A stretch of 64,000 bases of DNA from Butyricimonas faecihominis (GCF_033096445.1 NZ_AP028155.1:4593880-4657879), one strand, 5' to 3'; shown: positions 45,142-53,787, counted from the first letter of the stretch. The notes: generated by a model not told the origin, from the letters alone. Numbers and translations: made by a program.

Positions 45142-46491
45142 TTAGAATGCAAACATTACTCGTAATTGCAGTTGATGAAAATTCTCGTCATCTGGGAAAT
45201 ATACGTTACTCAAGTTAGCATATTGATATTCTCCCATGATTTTAATGTATTGATTGAAAGAATAATTCAATCCAAGTGTTACCGAGTGCATGGTACCCCC
45301 GTCAATACTAGAAGAATAGGGATAGTCTACAACTTTTCCGTTCGGGTAGAACTTGTGATTACCAATCAAGAAAATGTCCCCGTCAGTAATATCTGTTAAG
45401 TTCGTGCAAGAGTAGCGAGCTACGAGTTCCAAACCGCCTTTGTCACCCATGCCTTTTAATAAACCGTATTCGTCATCGTAGGTATAAGCTTTACCGCAAA
45501 GCAGGTAACCGAATTCCACGTAACCACCGTTCATGATCGTGGGACGCAATTTGTTTCCACTTCTCCATCCTTCAACATTCGTCCAACTTTGTTGGCCACC
45601 TAATTGACTTTCAAACAAGGTTTGATCATCACGGTCTTTCCATACTTTTTTCCAGATGAATTCTCCGCGAGCAAATACACGGTCGCTCTTGAATAAGAAT
45701 TCAGGACTGATCGTGAAGGCATCTTTTGCCCAAGGAAGGTCACAACTTAAAAATTTAGTAGTTTCATCCACGTAAGTTTGCATGTTGGCTGCCACGTGCA
45801 TGTTCGTTTTATAAACACCATCTTGGTAAACCTCTCCACCGTTAATTCTTTGGTAACGTAATCCTGTACCGAATTGTAAGGTGATGTTGTTATCGTTGAT
45901 AGGTTTCCATAACCAACGTCCACTTAAGCTAAATCCTTGATAACCTTCTTCTTGCTCGTTGTATTTCAATTGAGAGAAAATACCTTGATCGGCAAAGAAA
46001 TGTCTGTTGAAGAATTTGTAAGTGGCTCCCAGTGACCGTCCCGGATCCAATGCTTGGGAAACTGACGGGCGGCTGATAAAGTGATAGTTATATGAGCTGG
46101 TCATCATGCTCATGCTTGACGGCTCGTTATAATAACCGGCTTTTACCAAATGGATTCCTTTTAAACTTTCTTTGAAGGTATATTGTGCGAATAGGTTTTT
46201 TTGGCTGAATTCACCGTTACCGAAGCCGAAGTCCGCGTAGATAAACAATTTTCCGTAAGTTAAAGAGGCGTGAATACGAGCGTCCGTGATGGCAGCACCG
46301 GATTTCATCGGGGTCCATTCCGTGTGATAATAAGCTACGTCTGCAAACATACGACCACCGATGCTTGCTTTAAGATTGTTTTCTTTATTGACATATTTCA
46401 ATAAAGGATTTACATCTTCTTGGGCTTTCACTGCAGTGGTAGATAACATCGCGGCTACCATCATGGCAGGTAATAATATGTATTTTTTCAT
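45142..46491 (-). CDS. OprO/OprP-like porin of the glycerophosphodiester operon
   Basis: 449 residues with a signal peptide (MKKYILLPAMMVAAMLSTTAVKAQ). The mature part is a beta barrel with alternating aromatic strands (SIGGRMFADVAYYHTEW, DARIHASLTYGKLFIYADFGFGNGEF, FKLRVMFAF-like end with terminal Phe). This fits the phosphate-selective porin O/P family, common in Bacteroidetes for anionic substrates. It is third in the operon glpT-GDPD-porin, 20 bp after the diesterase gene, and probably admits glycerophosphodiesters or glycerol-3-phosphate. Confidence 0.82.
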   Translation of the reverse strand: MKKYILLPAMMVAAMLSTTAVKAQEDVNPLLKYVNKENNLKASIGGRMFADVAYYHTEWTPMKSGAAITDARIHASLTYGKLFIYADFGFGNGEFSQKNLFAQYTFKESLKGIHLVKAGYYNEPSSMSMMTSSYNYHFISRPSVSQALDPGRSLGATYKFFNRHFFADQGIFSQLKYNEQEEGYQGFSLSGRWLWKPINDNNITLQFGTGLRYQRINGGEVYQDGVYKTNMHVAANMQTYVDETTKFLSCDLPWAKDAFTISPEFLFKSDRVFARGEFIWKKVWKDRDDQTLFESQLGGQQSWTNVEGWRSGNKLRPTIMNGGYVEFGYLLCGKAYTYDDEYGLLKGMGDKGGLELVARYSCTNLTDITDGDIFLIGNHKFYPNGKVVDYPYSSSIDGGTMHSVTLGLNYSFNQYIKIMGEYQYANLSNVYFPDDENFHQLQLRVMFAF

Positions 46492-46510
46492 TACAATAAT
46501 CGATTAAAAA

Positions 46511-48037
46511 TTATTTTTCGTAACCTAAATTATCCAGTACCTCACGTGCATCCGGAATTTCCGTTGGTGCGGGAGATTTTCTGTAACCAAAGTCAACCAT
46601 GTATTGAAGACTCATATCCGTGTGGTTCGTGAAGAATGCATCCAAGTAAGGAGCCTCGTAACGGGAACCACCATCACTTCCCCAGTTGTATTGGCCGAAA
46701 TATTTAGCCATTTGGTCATAAGTATCGAATGAATACGGGTGATTCTTCATTTTTGCACGGTGGATCAAGTTGTGTTGCCACGGATAATTTAATTCAGGAT
46801 AGTTGTTCGGGGCTCCGGCAATACAGGGTCCAATGAAATGTGCTTTGTATTTTACTGCCAAGTTGATGAAAGAGGCATATCCTTGAGGATCATCGTAAGT
46901 TAAGTCTGTTGCTCCGGTTCCTTTCCATAACAAGAAACACATCGGAACTTGACCATCAAATAGGTCGCATACGCGAGTTAAACTTTGTAACGAGAAAGTT
47001 TGAAGAATAACTTTTCCATTCGTGTTACCAACGTTAATTTTACCGTCTTTGTAGAAAGGATTGCTTTCAGATTCTTCACCTCCGGCGATAATGTTCATGT
47101 TAAGCTTTTCAGCGAATCCGGTTACATTTTCCATTTTTAACTCGTTGTATACCATTTGTTCAAAGTTAGATGGATTTAACCACGGCTCTTTGAATTCGAT
47201 ATAAATTCCGGGGATGTTTCCACTCGTACCGAGATCATCTTTAACATAGCCGAATTCATAACGAACAACTTTATCTTTTACACCGAAGTTTACCGGATTA
47301 CTGAATTCTTCATTCGTTGCAACCATCTTTTTTACGACTCTTTCATTTTCGAGAGCATCTCCCCAGATATTTACATGACCTGTGGGTAGTGGGGCATCTT
47401 GAGCATACCTTTCCAATTTGAATCCTTTGGAATACATGATCAAGTCCTGAAGGGTAGAGATGTATTGATGATTCTCAGAAAATCCTTTACGGGCTTGTTC
47501 TTGACTAACAGCATCTTGATTGAACCAAGTTCCTGCATCCAAAAGCATCAATTCGTAGTAAGTATAAGAGCAGGGATAGTTGGGAACGAATGCTTTTTTA
47601 TCCACGTCAATCAATGAATCGATTTTTTGTGCGCTGTAACCTAAAAGGTCATAATATTCCCTTCTTGTTTTTTCCGGGAATCTTTCACCAAAAACATCTT
47701 CAATATTTGTGGTACGTTTTAAGTCCGTGTCATGCAAGGCTAGAATAACACCGTCCTTAGAAACCTGTAAGTCTGCCTCCAGATAATCGGCTCCCATTTC
47801 ACGAGCCCAACGATAAGCAGCTTCGGTTTCTTCCGGAGTCCAGTACGTGGAACCACGGTGAGCTACTACTGCATACTGGGGAACGTAATCCCGTACTTTT
47901 TGTAATTCTGTTGATAGGGTGTCTACATGTACACGCTCAGAGTCAACAAACGTGTCGTTAAATTTCTGATTTTCGCATGACATGAAAGCCAAGGCTATGC
48001 TACATGCCATTGCAATTCTCCATGATTTATTAACCAT
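46511..48037 (-). CDS. glpQ: Glycerophosphodiester phosphodiesterase, lipoprotein
   Basis: 508 residues with a lipoprotein signal (IAMACSIALAFMSC, lipid Cys about 20). The GDPD TIM barrel starts with VVAHRGSTYWTPEETEAAYRWA (His-Arg and the metal Glu), GADYLEADLQVSKDGVILALHD, and EFKEPWLNP; these include the catalytic His pair and metal ligands. It hydrolyses glycerophosphodiesters to glycerol-3-phosphate and an alcohol outside the cytoplasm. It lies 31 bp behind glpT copy 1, so released G3P can be imported at once. It is longer than E. coli GlpQ (358) by an inserted region at about 120-250. Confidence 0.9.
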   Translation of the reverse strand: MVNKSWRIAMACSIALAFMSCENQKFNDTFVDSERVHVDTLSTELQKVRDYVPQYAVVAHRGSTYWTPEETEAAYRWAREMGADYLEADLQVSKDGVILALHDTDLKRTTNIEDVFGERFPEKTRREYYDLLGYSAQKIDSLIDVDKKAFVPNYPCSYTYYELMLLDAGTWFNQDAVSQEQARKGFSENHQYISTLQDLIMYSKGFKLERYAQDAPLPTGHVNIWGDALENERVVKKMVATNEEFSNPVNFGVKDKVVRYEFGYVKDDLGTSGNIPGIYIEFKEPWLNPSNFEQMVYNELKMENVTGFAEKLNMNIIAGGEESESNPFYKDGKINVGNTNGKVILQTFSLQSLTRVCDLFDGQVPMCFLLWKGTGATDLTYDDPQGYASFINLAVKYKAHFIGPCIAGAPNNYPELNYPWQHNLIHRAKMKNHPYSFDTYDQMAKYFGQYNWGSDGGSRYEAPYLDAFFTNHTDMSLQYMVDFGYRKSPAPTEIPDAREVLDNLGYEK

Positions 48038-48065
48038 AATTTATTAAATTTGAATTATTTGGTAT

Positions 48066-49492
48066 TCATTATTTTCTATTTTGCACAAGGTATTGTTCCT
48101 CCTTGTAAGTAAAGCCGACGAAAACGATCGACAAGGCACAAGCGATAAGCAACAGCACGAACGTCCCGTCCCACCCGAACGAACTTTCCGCCACGTATCC
48201 CATCACCACGTTCGCCAGGATAGCCGTCCCGAAGAAGTACCCGAAGAACCCGGTCAACCCGGCCGATGTCCCGGCCGCGTTCTTGGGAGCGAGGTCAAGA
48301 GCCTGCACCCCGATAAGCATCACCGGGCCGTAGATGAAGAAACCGATGGCGATCAAGGATAGCGTGACAATCATGTAGTTATCCGAGAATTGCCAGTAAA
48401 GGAAGATAAACAAAGCCACCAAGGCCATGAATATGATCGTCGTGATAGCGCGGCGTCCCTTGAACACCACGTCACTCAACCACCCGCAAACGAGGGTCCC
48501 GGGGATAGCCGCGAACTCGTAAGCGAAATAAGCCCAGCCGGCCTCTTTAATATCATACCCTTGCGCCTCCTTCAAGTAGGTCGGGGCCCAGTCCAGACAA
48601 CCGTAACGAACCATGTAAACGAAGGCGTTAGCGATGGCGATAAACCACAACATCTTGTTATTCAGCACGTACTTGAAGAAAATCTCTCTCGTGGTGAGGA
48701 CCTCTTCCTGTTTCTCGCTGTAATTCTTGGGGTAATCGTTCCGCCATTTCTCTATCGTCGGTAACCCGCAGGACTGCGGGGTGTCACGAATCAACACGTA
48801 CGCCAGCAGGGCCACGAACAGGGCCACCGCCGCCGGGAAAATATAGGTACCAATGATAAAGTACTTTGAACTGTCCACCCCGTAGAACCACGACCCGAAC
48901 CACATGGCGCCGTACACGGCCATCGGGCCCACGAGAGCGCCACCCACGTTATGGGCGCAATTCCAGATAGACATTTTCGTCCCGCGCTCCTTCACGGAGA
49001 ACCAGTGAGTCATCACGCGGCCGCAGGGAGGCCATCCCATCCCGTTAAACCACCCGACTAGGAAGTTCAACACCGCCATGATCACGATGGAGGTCGTGCT
49101 TGCCCCGAACAGCTCGATCGGCACGGCCATGAACATCATGGACAGGGCCGCCAGTGCCAATCCTAGAGGAAGGAACACGCGGGCGTTGCTACGATCCGAA
49201 ACGCTCCCCATCAAGAACTTCGACAGGGCGTAGGCCACCGCGTTCAACGACAACACGATACTCAGCGATCCCTTGTCGAACCCGTAAGGTCCGGCGGGGT
49301 CTGTTAGAAACGGCATCGCCATCGAGAAGTTCTTCCGCACGATGTAATAGCCGGCGTAACCGATGAAGATGCCGACGAAGACCTGCCAACGCAGGCTCTT
49401 GTAAGTCGAGTCGATCTTACCTTCCGGTAATAAATCCTTGTGAGGTGCTGGTTTTAAAAAATTCCACATGTTATTAGATTTTATTGTAAAAA
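48066..49492 (-). repeat. 1,427-bp inverted repeat, copy 1 (contains glpT)
   Basis: The reverse complement of 56,594-58,020. The match begins 23 bp before the glpT ATG (TTTTTACAATAAAATC...) and ends 3 bp after the stop (TAATGA). Every position I compared is identical, and the translations of the spurious ORFs on both strands are identical too. Confidence 0.92.
48069..49469 (-). CDS. glpT: Glycerol-3-phosphate transporter, copy 1
   Basis: 466 residues from ATG at 49,469 (MWNFLKPAPHKDLLPEG); the nine-codon upstream extension lies partly outside the repeat and is rejected. A 12-helix major facilitator of the organophosphate:phosphate antiporter family: GYAGYYIVRKNFSMAMPFL in helix 1, GSVSDRSNARVFLPLGLAL, GWFNGMGWPPCGRVMTHWFS and KMSIWNCAHNVGGALVGP. 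It exchanges glycerol-3-phosphate for phosphate. G+C and CpG are visibly higher than in all neighbours (codons such as GCC, GTG, CTG, CGC). It heads the operon with the diesterase and a porin. I see no consensus promoter in the 160 bp upstream. Confidence 0.93.
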   Translation of the reverse strand: MWNFLKPAPHKDLLPEGKIDSTYKSLRWQVFVGIFIGYAGYYIVRKNFSMAMPFLTDPAGPYGFDKGSLSIVLSLNAVAYALSKFLMGSVSDRSNARVFLPLGLALAALSMMFMAVPIELFGASTTSIVIMAVLNFLVGWFNGMGWPPCGRVMTHWFSVKERGTKMSIWNCAHNVGGALVGPMAVYGAMWFGSWFYGVDSSKYFIIGTYIFPAAVALFVALLAYVLIRDTPQSCGLPTIEKWRNDYPKNYSEKQEEVLTTREIFFKYVLNNKMLWFIAIANAFVYMVRYGCLDWAPTYLKEAQGYDIKEAGWAYFAYEFAAIPGTLVCGWLSDVVFKGRRAITTIIFMALVALFIFLYWQFSDNYMIVTLSLIAIGFFIYGPVMLIGVQALDLAPKNAAGTSAGLTGFFGYFFGTAILANVVMGYVAESSFGWDGTFVLLLIACALSIVFVGFTYKEEQYLVQNRK

Positions 49493-49599
49493 CCATTTAC
49501 AACTACCTAATAACTTAATTACAAGAATATTAATAAAATTCGATTGATAAAGAGGTAATGCCTTAGTAGCTGTTCTAACTTGTATTTTGCATCATAAAA

Positions 49600-49642
49600 A
49601 GGATGGATAAAACCTCTCAAATTTATTCATCCTTTTCGTTGT
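49600..49642 (-). terminator. Terminator of the recombinase gene
   Basis: On the minus strand AAAAGGATG pairs with CATCCTTTT (spacing about 22 nt) just after the recombinase stop, followed by TTATG. It separates the recombinase from glpT copy 1. Confidence 0.65.
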
Positions 49643-49653
49643 TCACAACAAAC

Positions 49654-50886
49654 CTAGATTGTCGCTGTTAGTTGTTTTTCTAATCCAGCTAATTTCTGTG
49701 AAAGAAGTTCCATATCCCTGCTCACCTTCTCGTTCGTTATCTTTGCATAAATCTGCGTGGTTTTTATATTTGTGTGGCCTAGAATTCGACTTACGGTTTC
49801 AATGGGCATTCCTTTCGCCAATGTAAGCGAAGTTGAAAAGGTGTGACGTCCCACGTGAAAAGTAAGTTTAATCTTGAATCCGCATTGTTTACCGATGTTT
49901 TTTAATATATTATTACATGACCAGTTACTTGGAACGGCAAATAAACGATCATCCCCGGTCTTGCCTTCATATTTTGCAATTATTCGTTTGGGTACATCCA
50001 ATAGTCGGATATTCGAATCGACATTTGTTTTCTGCCTACGCGTGATGATCCATAAATGGCCATCCAAGAATGTTTGCAGGTTATTCTTGGTTAAATTTTT
50101 AATATCGGAATAGGCCAATCCCGTAAATGCCGCAAAAACAAATAGATCACGCACAAGCTCATAGGATTTATTTTTCATGGGGGCTTTCATTAACAATTGT
50201 AGTTCCTCTTCCGAAAGAAAGCCCCGATCCACTTGTTCAGGACTGATCATATAACCTGCAAATGGATTAACAACAAGTAACCCTTCATTTCGTGCAACGG
50301 AGATAATATGCTTTACTCCAATCATATACAACCAAATTGTATTTGTACAACATCCCCGGACCGTACGTAAAAAATGCTCGAAACCGTTAATAAAAGAGAG
50401 ATTTAATTCTTTTAATGATATATCTTCACGATTATATTCTTTCAGAATGTAAGCTTGCATTAGTTTATAAAGATTACAATATTTTTTGTACGTATTCTGG
50501 GTTCGACCGTTACCTACCTTACGAGCAAATAATTCATTATGCCAAGCGAACAACTTGAGAAACATATCTTGCTTTATACCAATTCCCAAATAAGCATTTT
50601 TTACTTGTTCAGCTGTAACACCTCCACCCGCTTGTATCATTTCTTGATAACGATTGTTTATTGTTACCCGAATTTGTTCCAACTGCCGGTTTATATCTTT
50701 CGCTTTCTCACTTTTCCCCATGGCTTTCCCTGCCTTACTGTCCCATAATTCAGGTGGAACGCTCATTTTAAGACTGAATTGAACAATTCCCTTGTTTATA
50801 GTTATTCTTCCCATTAATGGTAGGCTGTTATCACTTTTGGGAACGTTACGCTTGACGTAAAATAACAACTTGAATGTACTACGCAT
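49654..50886 (-). CDS. Tyrosine recombinase inside the glpT inverted repeat
   Basis: 410 residues. The N-terminal arm-type domain (residues 1-95) is followed by a SAM-like core-binding domain (about 110-210: FLKLFAWHNELFARKVGNGRTQNTYKKYCNLYKLMQAY) and a catalytic domain. Motifs: FAAFTGLAYSDIKNLT (the first Arg replaced by Ala, as in IntDOT-like enzymes), HVGRHTFSTSLTLAKG (His-x-x-Arg), LGHTNIKTTQIYAKI (His and the nucleophile Tyr). Bacteroidetes enzymes of this kind integrate mobile elements or invert promoter segments. It sits between the two glpT copies, and I found no flanking att pair. Confidence 0.88.
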   Translation of the reverse strand: MRSTFKLLFYVKRNVPKSDNSLPLMGRITINKGIVQFSLKMSVPPELWDSKAGKAMGKSEKAKDINRQLEQIRVTINNRYQEMIQAGGGVTAEQVKNAYLGIGIKQDMFLKLFAWHNELFARKVGNGRTQNTYKKYCNLYKLMQAYILKEYNREDISLKELNLSFINGFEHFLRTVRGCCTNTIWLYMIGVKHIISVARNEGLLVVNPFAGYMISPEQVDRGFLSEEELQLLMKAPMKNKSYELVRDLFVFAAFTGLAYSDIKNLTKNNLQTFLDGHLWIITRRQKTNVDSNIRLLDVPKRIIAKYEGKTGDDRLFAVPSNWSCNNILKNIGKQCGFKIKLTFHVGRHTFSTSLTLAKGMPIETVSRILGHTNIKTTQIYAKITNEKVSRDMELLSQKLAGLEKQLTATI

Positions 50887-51213
50887 AATTCTTAATTTTT
50901 TTTATAATTGATAAGAAGTCAAAATAAAGTAAACACTTCCCATTTGACAAATTTTAGATATAATGAAGTTTACTCTTGCATCATTTATCATTCAAGAGTA
51001 CATATAAAAAAGCAATTCTTTCATCTCTAAAAAGTAAAACTTAAAGTGCAAGAATTGTTTAAAGTATATTTGCAGCTTGCTAAATCAAGGTAACGGATAA
51101 GTAACTGAACAAACTCTTTATTATATTTCAATATTTGAAGGGATACAACCTCTATATTTCATCTTGCAAAGATAAATTACAGGGAGTTTGTATAATCCAA
51201 TATTGTATGACTC
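50887..51213. other. Region upstream of the recombinase
   Basis: 327 bp without a gene. It contains an inverted repeat ACTCTTG (50,972-50,978) / CAAGAGT (50,993-50,999) about 100 bp upstream of the recombinase start, and a plus-strand TATATTTG (about 51,066) without a matching -33. The inverted repeat might be a recombinase or operator site. Confidence 0.4.
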
Positions 51214-51390
51214 TTAAAGCTTTTCAAATAATTTTTCCAACAAGATGGTCAACTTTCCTAACAAGACTTCATTCATTGTCATTAACTTTCTGACTTCTTC
51301 ATCTCTAGCTTGTAACGAAGACGCTTGTTTGCCTACAATTTCTACAAGATGGCGAACCGTGAGTTCGTCGTTATCCCGCACAGAAAATCT
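51214..51390 (-). pseudogene. Out-of-frame coiled-coil tail of the XRE repressor
   Basis: A frame with no start, read as FSVRDNDELTVRHLVEI then GKQASSLQARDEEVRKL and LLGKLTILLEKLFEKL, ending in TAA at 51,214. It continues the HTH gene if one T is added to the TTTT run at 51,384-51,387. Heptad-like Leu spacing suits the tail of Bacteroidetes phage-type regulators. Confidence 0.7.
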
Positions 51391-51632
51391 CTAGAAGTTT
51401 CCGCCGTTGCTGTATCTCCCTTACGATATTTGTCGCCTTCACCTGTTAAAAGCCATCTTCGATTTACTCCCAACAAACGACTCATCACTTCCAACTTTGT
51501 AGTGTCGGGTTTTGTTTTATTTTTCAAGTAGTTGGAAATCGTTGTTGCTGACATATGTAAGGCTTTCGCTACTTTATATTTTGTATACCCCTGCTCGTCC
51601 ATTACCTTTTGTAATCTTTCTGAAAATGACAT
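51342..51632 (-). CDS. Phage-type XRE/CI-like HTH regulator, frameshifted
   Basis: 96 residues as read. An HTH_3 domain spans about 4-60 (RLQKVMDEQGYTKYKVAKALHMSATTISNYLKNKTKPDTTKLEVMSRLLGVNRRWLLTGEG); the RRWLLTGEG ending is typical of Bacteroidetes phage and ICE repressors. After AETSRDF the frame runs into CGITTNSRFAIL and stops. One T short in the homopolymer at 51,384-51,387 explains this; a 138-residue protein with a coiled-coil tail would result from restoring it. DNA binding may survive, since the HTH is complete. It is divergent from a short plus-strand transcript whose promoter overlaps its own. Confidence 0.8.
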   Translation of the reverse strand: MSFSERLQKVMDEQGYTKYKVAKALHMSATTISNYLKNKTKPDTTKLEVMSRLLGVNRRWLLTGEGDKYRKGDTATAETSRDFLCGITTNSRFAIL

Positions 51633-51692
51633 ACCGCTTTATTTAGAATTACTATAAATTATGTTACTCTATCAAAAATAATCCAACATAAA

Positions 51693-51723
51693 TTTGTTTT
51701 CATCCAAATTTGTACTATCTTTG
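51693..51723 (+). promoter_or_regulatory. Plus-strand promoter of the candidate small RNA
   Basis: TTTG (51,693-51,696), exactly 19 bp, then TATCTTTG (51,716-51,723). Predicted start near 51,730. Confidence 0.75.
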
Positions 51724-51730
51724 AACATCG

Positions 51731-51741
51731 TTTGTTACAAA
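51731..51741. promoter_or_regulatory. Palindromic operator candidate TTTGTTACAAA
   Basis: A perfect 5+1+5 palindrome at the predicted start points of both opposing promoters, a good place for the XRE repressor to bind. Confidence 0.5.
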
Positions 51742-51768
51742 TATAGCGATTATTGGTGAAAACCCCAA
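51738..51768 (-). promoter_or_regulatory. Minus-strand promoter of the XRE gene
   Basis: On the minus strand TTG (about 51,766-51,768), 20 bp, then TATATTTG (51,745-51,738). Predicted start near 51,731, about 100 bp upstream of the XRE ATG. Confidence 0.65.
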
Positions 51769-51800
51769 GCAATTGGGGTATGTTAATCGGTTGGTGATGT

Positions 51801-51847
51801 GAGGAGACAAAGCATTTTCCCGTTATGCTTTTTGTCTCCTCTTTTTT
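51801..51847 (+). terminator. Strong terminator of the short RNA
   Basis: GAGGAGACAAAGCA (51,801-51,814) pairs with TGCTTTTTGTCTCCTC (51,826-51,841), followed by TTTTTT. Confidence 0.85.
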
Positions 51848-52070
51848 CTCAAGTATACCTTTTATTATATACAAAATTCATATACCATTATTATAGTGAT
51901 AATTCTTCGTATAATCACAGATGAATACATTCCTAGAATACAAACGATTAAATGATAATCATGCTCTTCTACTTTATTAATATGGAATTTTGAAACTATT
52001 GAAATAAGATCCTCATGTATTTCTTTTTTCAGATTATTTTATTTCATTCGAAATAAAAATACTTTTCTTT

Positions 52071-52126
52071 TGTTTCGTTTTGATCAAAAAAGTTGCTTTT
52101 AAATTTTGATATGTTTCGTTTTATTC
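52071..52126 (+). promoter_or_regulatory. Direct-repeat operator candidates upstream of glpA
   Basis: TGTTTCGTTTTGATC (52,071-52,085) and TGTTTCGTTTTATTC (52,112-52,126) share 10 leading bases; a related TTTCATTCGAAA lies at 52,042. The second copy sits between the -33 and -7 elements. TTTCG-rich direct repeats are usual sites for DeoR-family (GlpR-like) repressors; no such gene is in the window. Confidence 0.5.
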
Positions 52127-52135
52127 ATTTCTTTG
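52106..52135 (+). promoter_or_regulatory. Promoter of glpABC
   Basis: TTG (52,106-52,108), 19 bp, then TTTCTTTG (52,128-52,135), one mismatch from TAnnTTTG. Start near 52,142, giving a very short leader before the ATG at 52,161. Confidence 0.6.
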
Positions 52136-52160
52136 TGGTGAAAAATAAAATTTCATACAC

Positions 52161-53786
52161 ATGAAGCAGAACGAAACTACACAATCGTTTGATGTGATAA
52201 TCATCGGAGGTGGCGCTACCGGCGCCGGAACTGCCAGAGATTGCTCTCGCAGGGGTATAAAAACACTTCTATTGGAAAGATTCGACATCTCAACCGGTGC
52301 CACGGGGAGAAATCACGGCTTATTGCACAGTGGAGCCCGTTACGCCGTGACCGACAAAGAGTCCGCAGAAGAATGTATCAAAGAGAATATGACGCTCCGC
52401 AAAATTGCCAGTCATTGTGTAGAAGAAACAGATGGTTTATTCCTAAGTTTACCCGAGGATGATCTCAGCTATCAGGCTAAATTTGTCGAGGCGTGTAAGC
52501 AGGCGGGAATTCGTGCGGACATCATCGACCCGAAAGAAGCATTACGTCTAGAACCATCTGCAAACCGGGATATTATCGGGGCGGTAAGAGTACCGGATGG
52601 CGCCGTGGACCCGTTTCGCCTGACAGCATCCAACGTGATGGACGCCAAATTACATGGAGCAACGATACTCACATACCAAGAAGTCATCGAGATCATGCGA
52701 GAGCAAAATCGGGTGATTGGAGTAAAAGTTCTAGATCATAAAACAAACGAAATCAAATCCTATTATGCTACTATTGTTGTCAATGCCGGAGGAATCTGGG
52801 GACATAATATAGCAAAACTTGTGGATATTAATATAAACATGTTGCCTTCGAAAGGAGCATTACTGATTTTTGGACATCGAGTAAACAATATCGTCCTGAA
52901 CAGGTGTCGTAAACCAGCCGATGCTGACATTCTTGTTCCGGGCGACACGATCTGCCTCATTGGAACAACATCTAGTAAAGTGCCTTTTGAAGAAATTGAT
53001 CACATGAAAGTAACCCCGGAAGAGGTTGACATGCTGTTACAAGAAGGGGAAAAGATGGCACCCATTCTGGCTCAAACTCGTATATTAAGAGCATATGCCG
53101 GAGTGCGCCCGCTAGTTGCGTCTGACAACGATCCTAGCGGCCGAAGTGTAAGTCGGGGAATCGTGCTCTTGGATCATGCAACCCGTGACGGGTTGGAAGG
53201 ATTTATCACGATCACGGGAGGGAAATTAATGACCTACCGGTTAATGGCCGAGTGGACAACAGATTTGATATGCAAAAAACTCAACCTTTCTGCCATTTGT
53301 ACGACAGCCACGGAAAAGCTTCCTGGTTCAAGGGAGAGTATAGAAGAAATCAGCAAAAAAATCATATCCGTACCTCTTACGCAACGCAATTCGACGATTT
53401 ACAGGCATGGAGATATGGCCGATCGTTTTTCTGAAAATACGCCATTAGACAATAGCTTGATATGTGAATGCGAAGAGGTTTCTGTTGGCGAGGCAAAATA
53501 CGCCTTAAACGAGCTGGATGTAAACAATCTGGTTGACTTGAGACGAAGAACTCGCGTCGGTATGGGAACCTGCCAAGGAGAACTTTGTGCGTGTCGTGCG
53601 GCTGGTTTAATGAGCGATATGAATAAAGTATGCACGAATAGAGCCAAGGCTGATCTTGCTTCTTTCTTGAACGAAAGATGGAAAGGGATGTCACCCATTG
53701 CCTGGGGAGACACGTTGCGCGAGAGTGAGTATACGGCCTGGATTTATGAAGGCGTTTGTGGTTTAACATCATCATCTAAGAAATAA
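52161..53786 (+). CDS. glpA: Anaerobic glycerol-3-phosphate dehydrogenase subunit A
   Basis: 541 residues; the FAD catalytic subunit oxidising glycerol-3-phosphate to dihydroxyacetone phosphate. N-terminal dinucleotide fold DVIIIGGGATGAGTARDCSRRG, LLLERFDISTGATGRNHGLLHSGARYAV, GAVDPFRLT and ITGGKLMTYRLMAEW. The C-terminal BFD-like [2Fe-2S] domain is visible as LICECEEVSVGEAKYAL with CQGELCACRAAGL (Cys-x-Cys ... Cys-x4-Cys-x-Cys). Followed after 1 bp by glpB. The three subunits form the membrane-bound complex that reduces menaquinone. Confidence 0.94.
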   Translation: MKQNETTQSFDVIIIGGGATGAGTARDCSRRGIKTLLLERFDISTGATGRNHGLLHSGARYAVTDKESAEECIKENMTLRKIASHCVEETDGLFLSLPEDDLSYQAKFVEACKQAGIRADIIDPKEALRLEPSANRDIIGAVRVPDGAVDPFRLTASNVMDAKLHGATILTYQEVIEIMREQNRVIGVKVLDHKTNEIKSYYATIVVNAGGIWGHNIAKLVDININMLPSKGALLIFGHRVNNIVLNRCRKPADADILVPGDTICLIGTTSSKVPFEEIDHMKVTPEEVDMLLQEGEKMAPILAQTRILRAYAGVRPLVASDNDPSGRSVSRGIVLLDHATRDGLEGFITITGGKLMTYRLMAEWTTDLICKKLNLSAICTTATEKLPGSRESIEEISKKIISVPLTQRNSTIYRHGDMADRFSENTPLDNSLICECEEVSVGEAKYALNELDVNNLVDLRRRTRVGMGTCQGELCACRAAGLMSDMNKVCTNRAKADLASFLNERWKGMSPIAWGDTLRESEYTAWIYEGVCGLTSSSKK

Positions 53787-53787
53787 C

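Larger units (their letters stand above)
51730..51847 (+). ncRNA. Candidate short RNA opposite the XRE repressor
   Basis: About 118 nt between a consensus promoter and a strong terminator, with no ORF of note. It holds a small hairpin CCCCAA/TTGGGG (51,763-51,778) and ends in a long terminator stem with six T's. It could be a regulatory RNA or a short aborted leader toward glpABC, which begins 310 bp downstream. Confidence 0.55.

Noticed and set aside
48081-49389. Several ORFs on the strand opposite to glpT (and their mirror copies at 56,697-58,092)
   Set aside because: They are shadows caused by the high G+C of glpT; the products are Arg/Pro-rich and match nothing.
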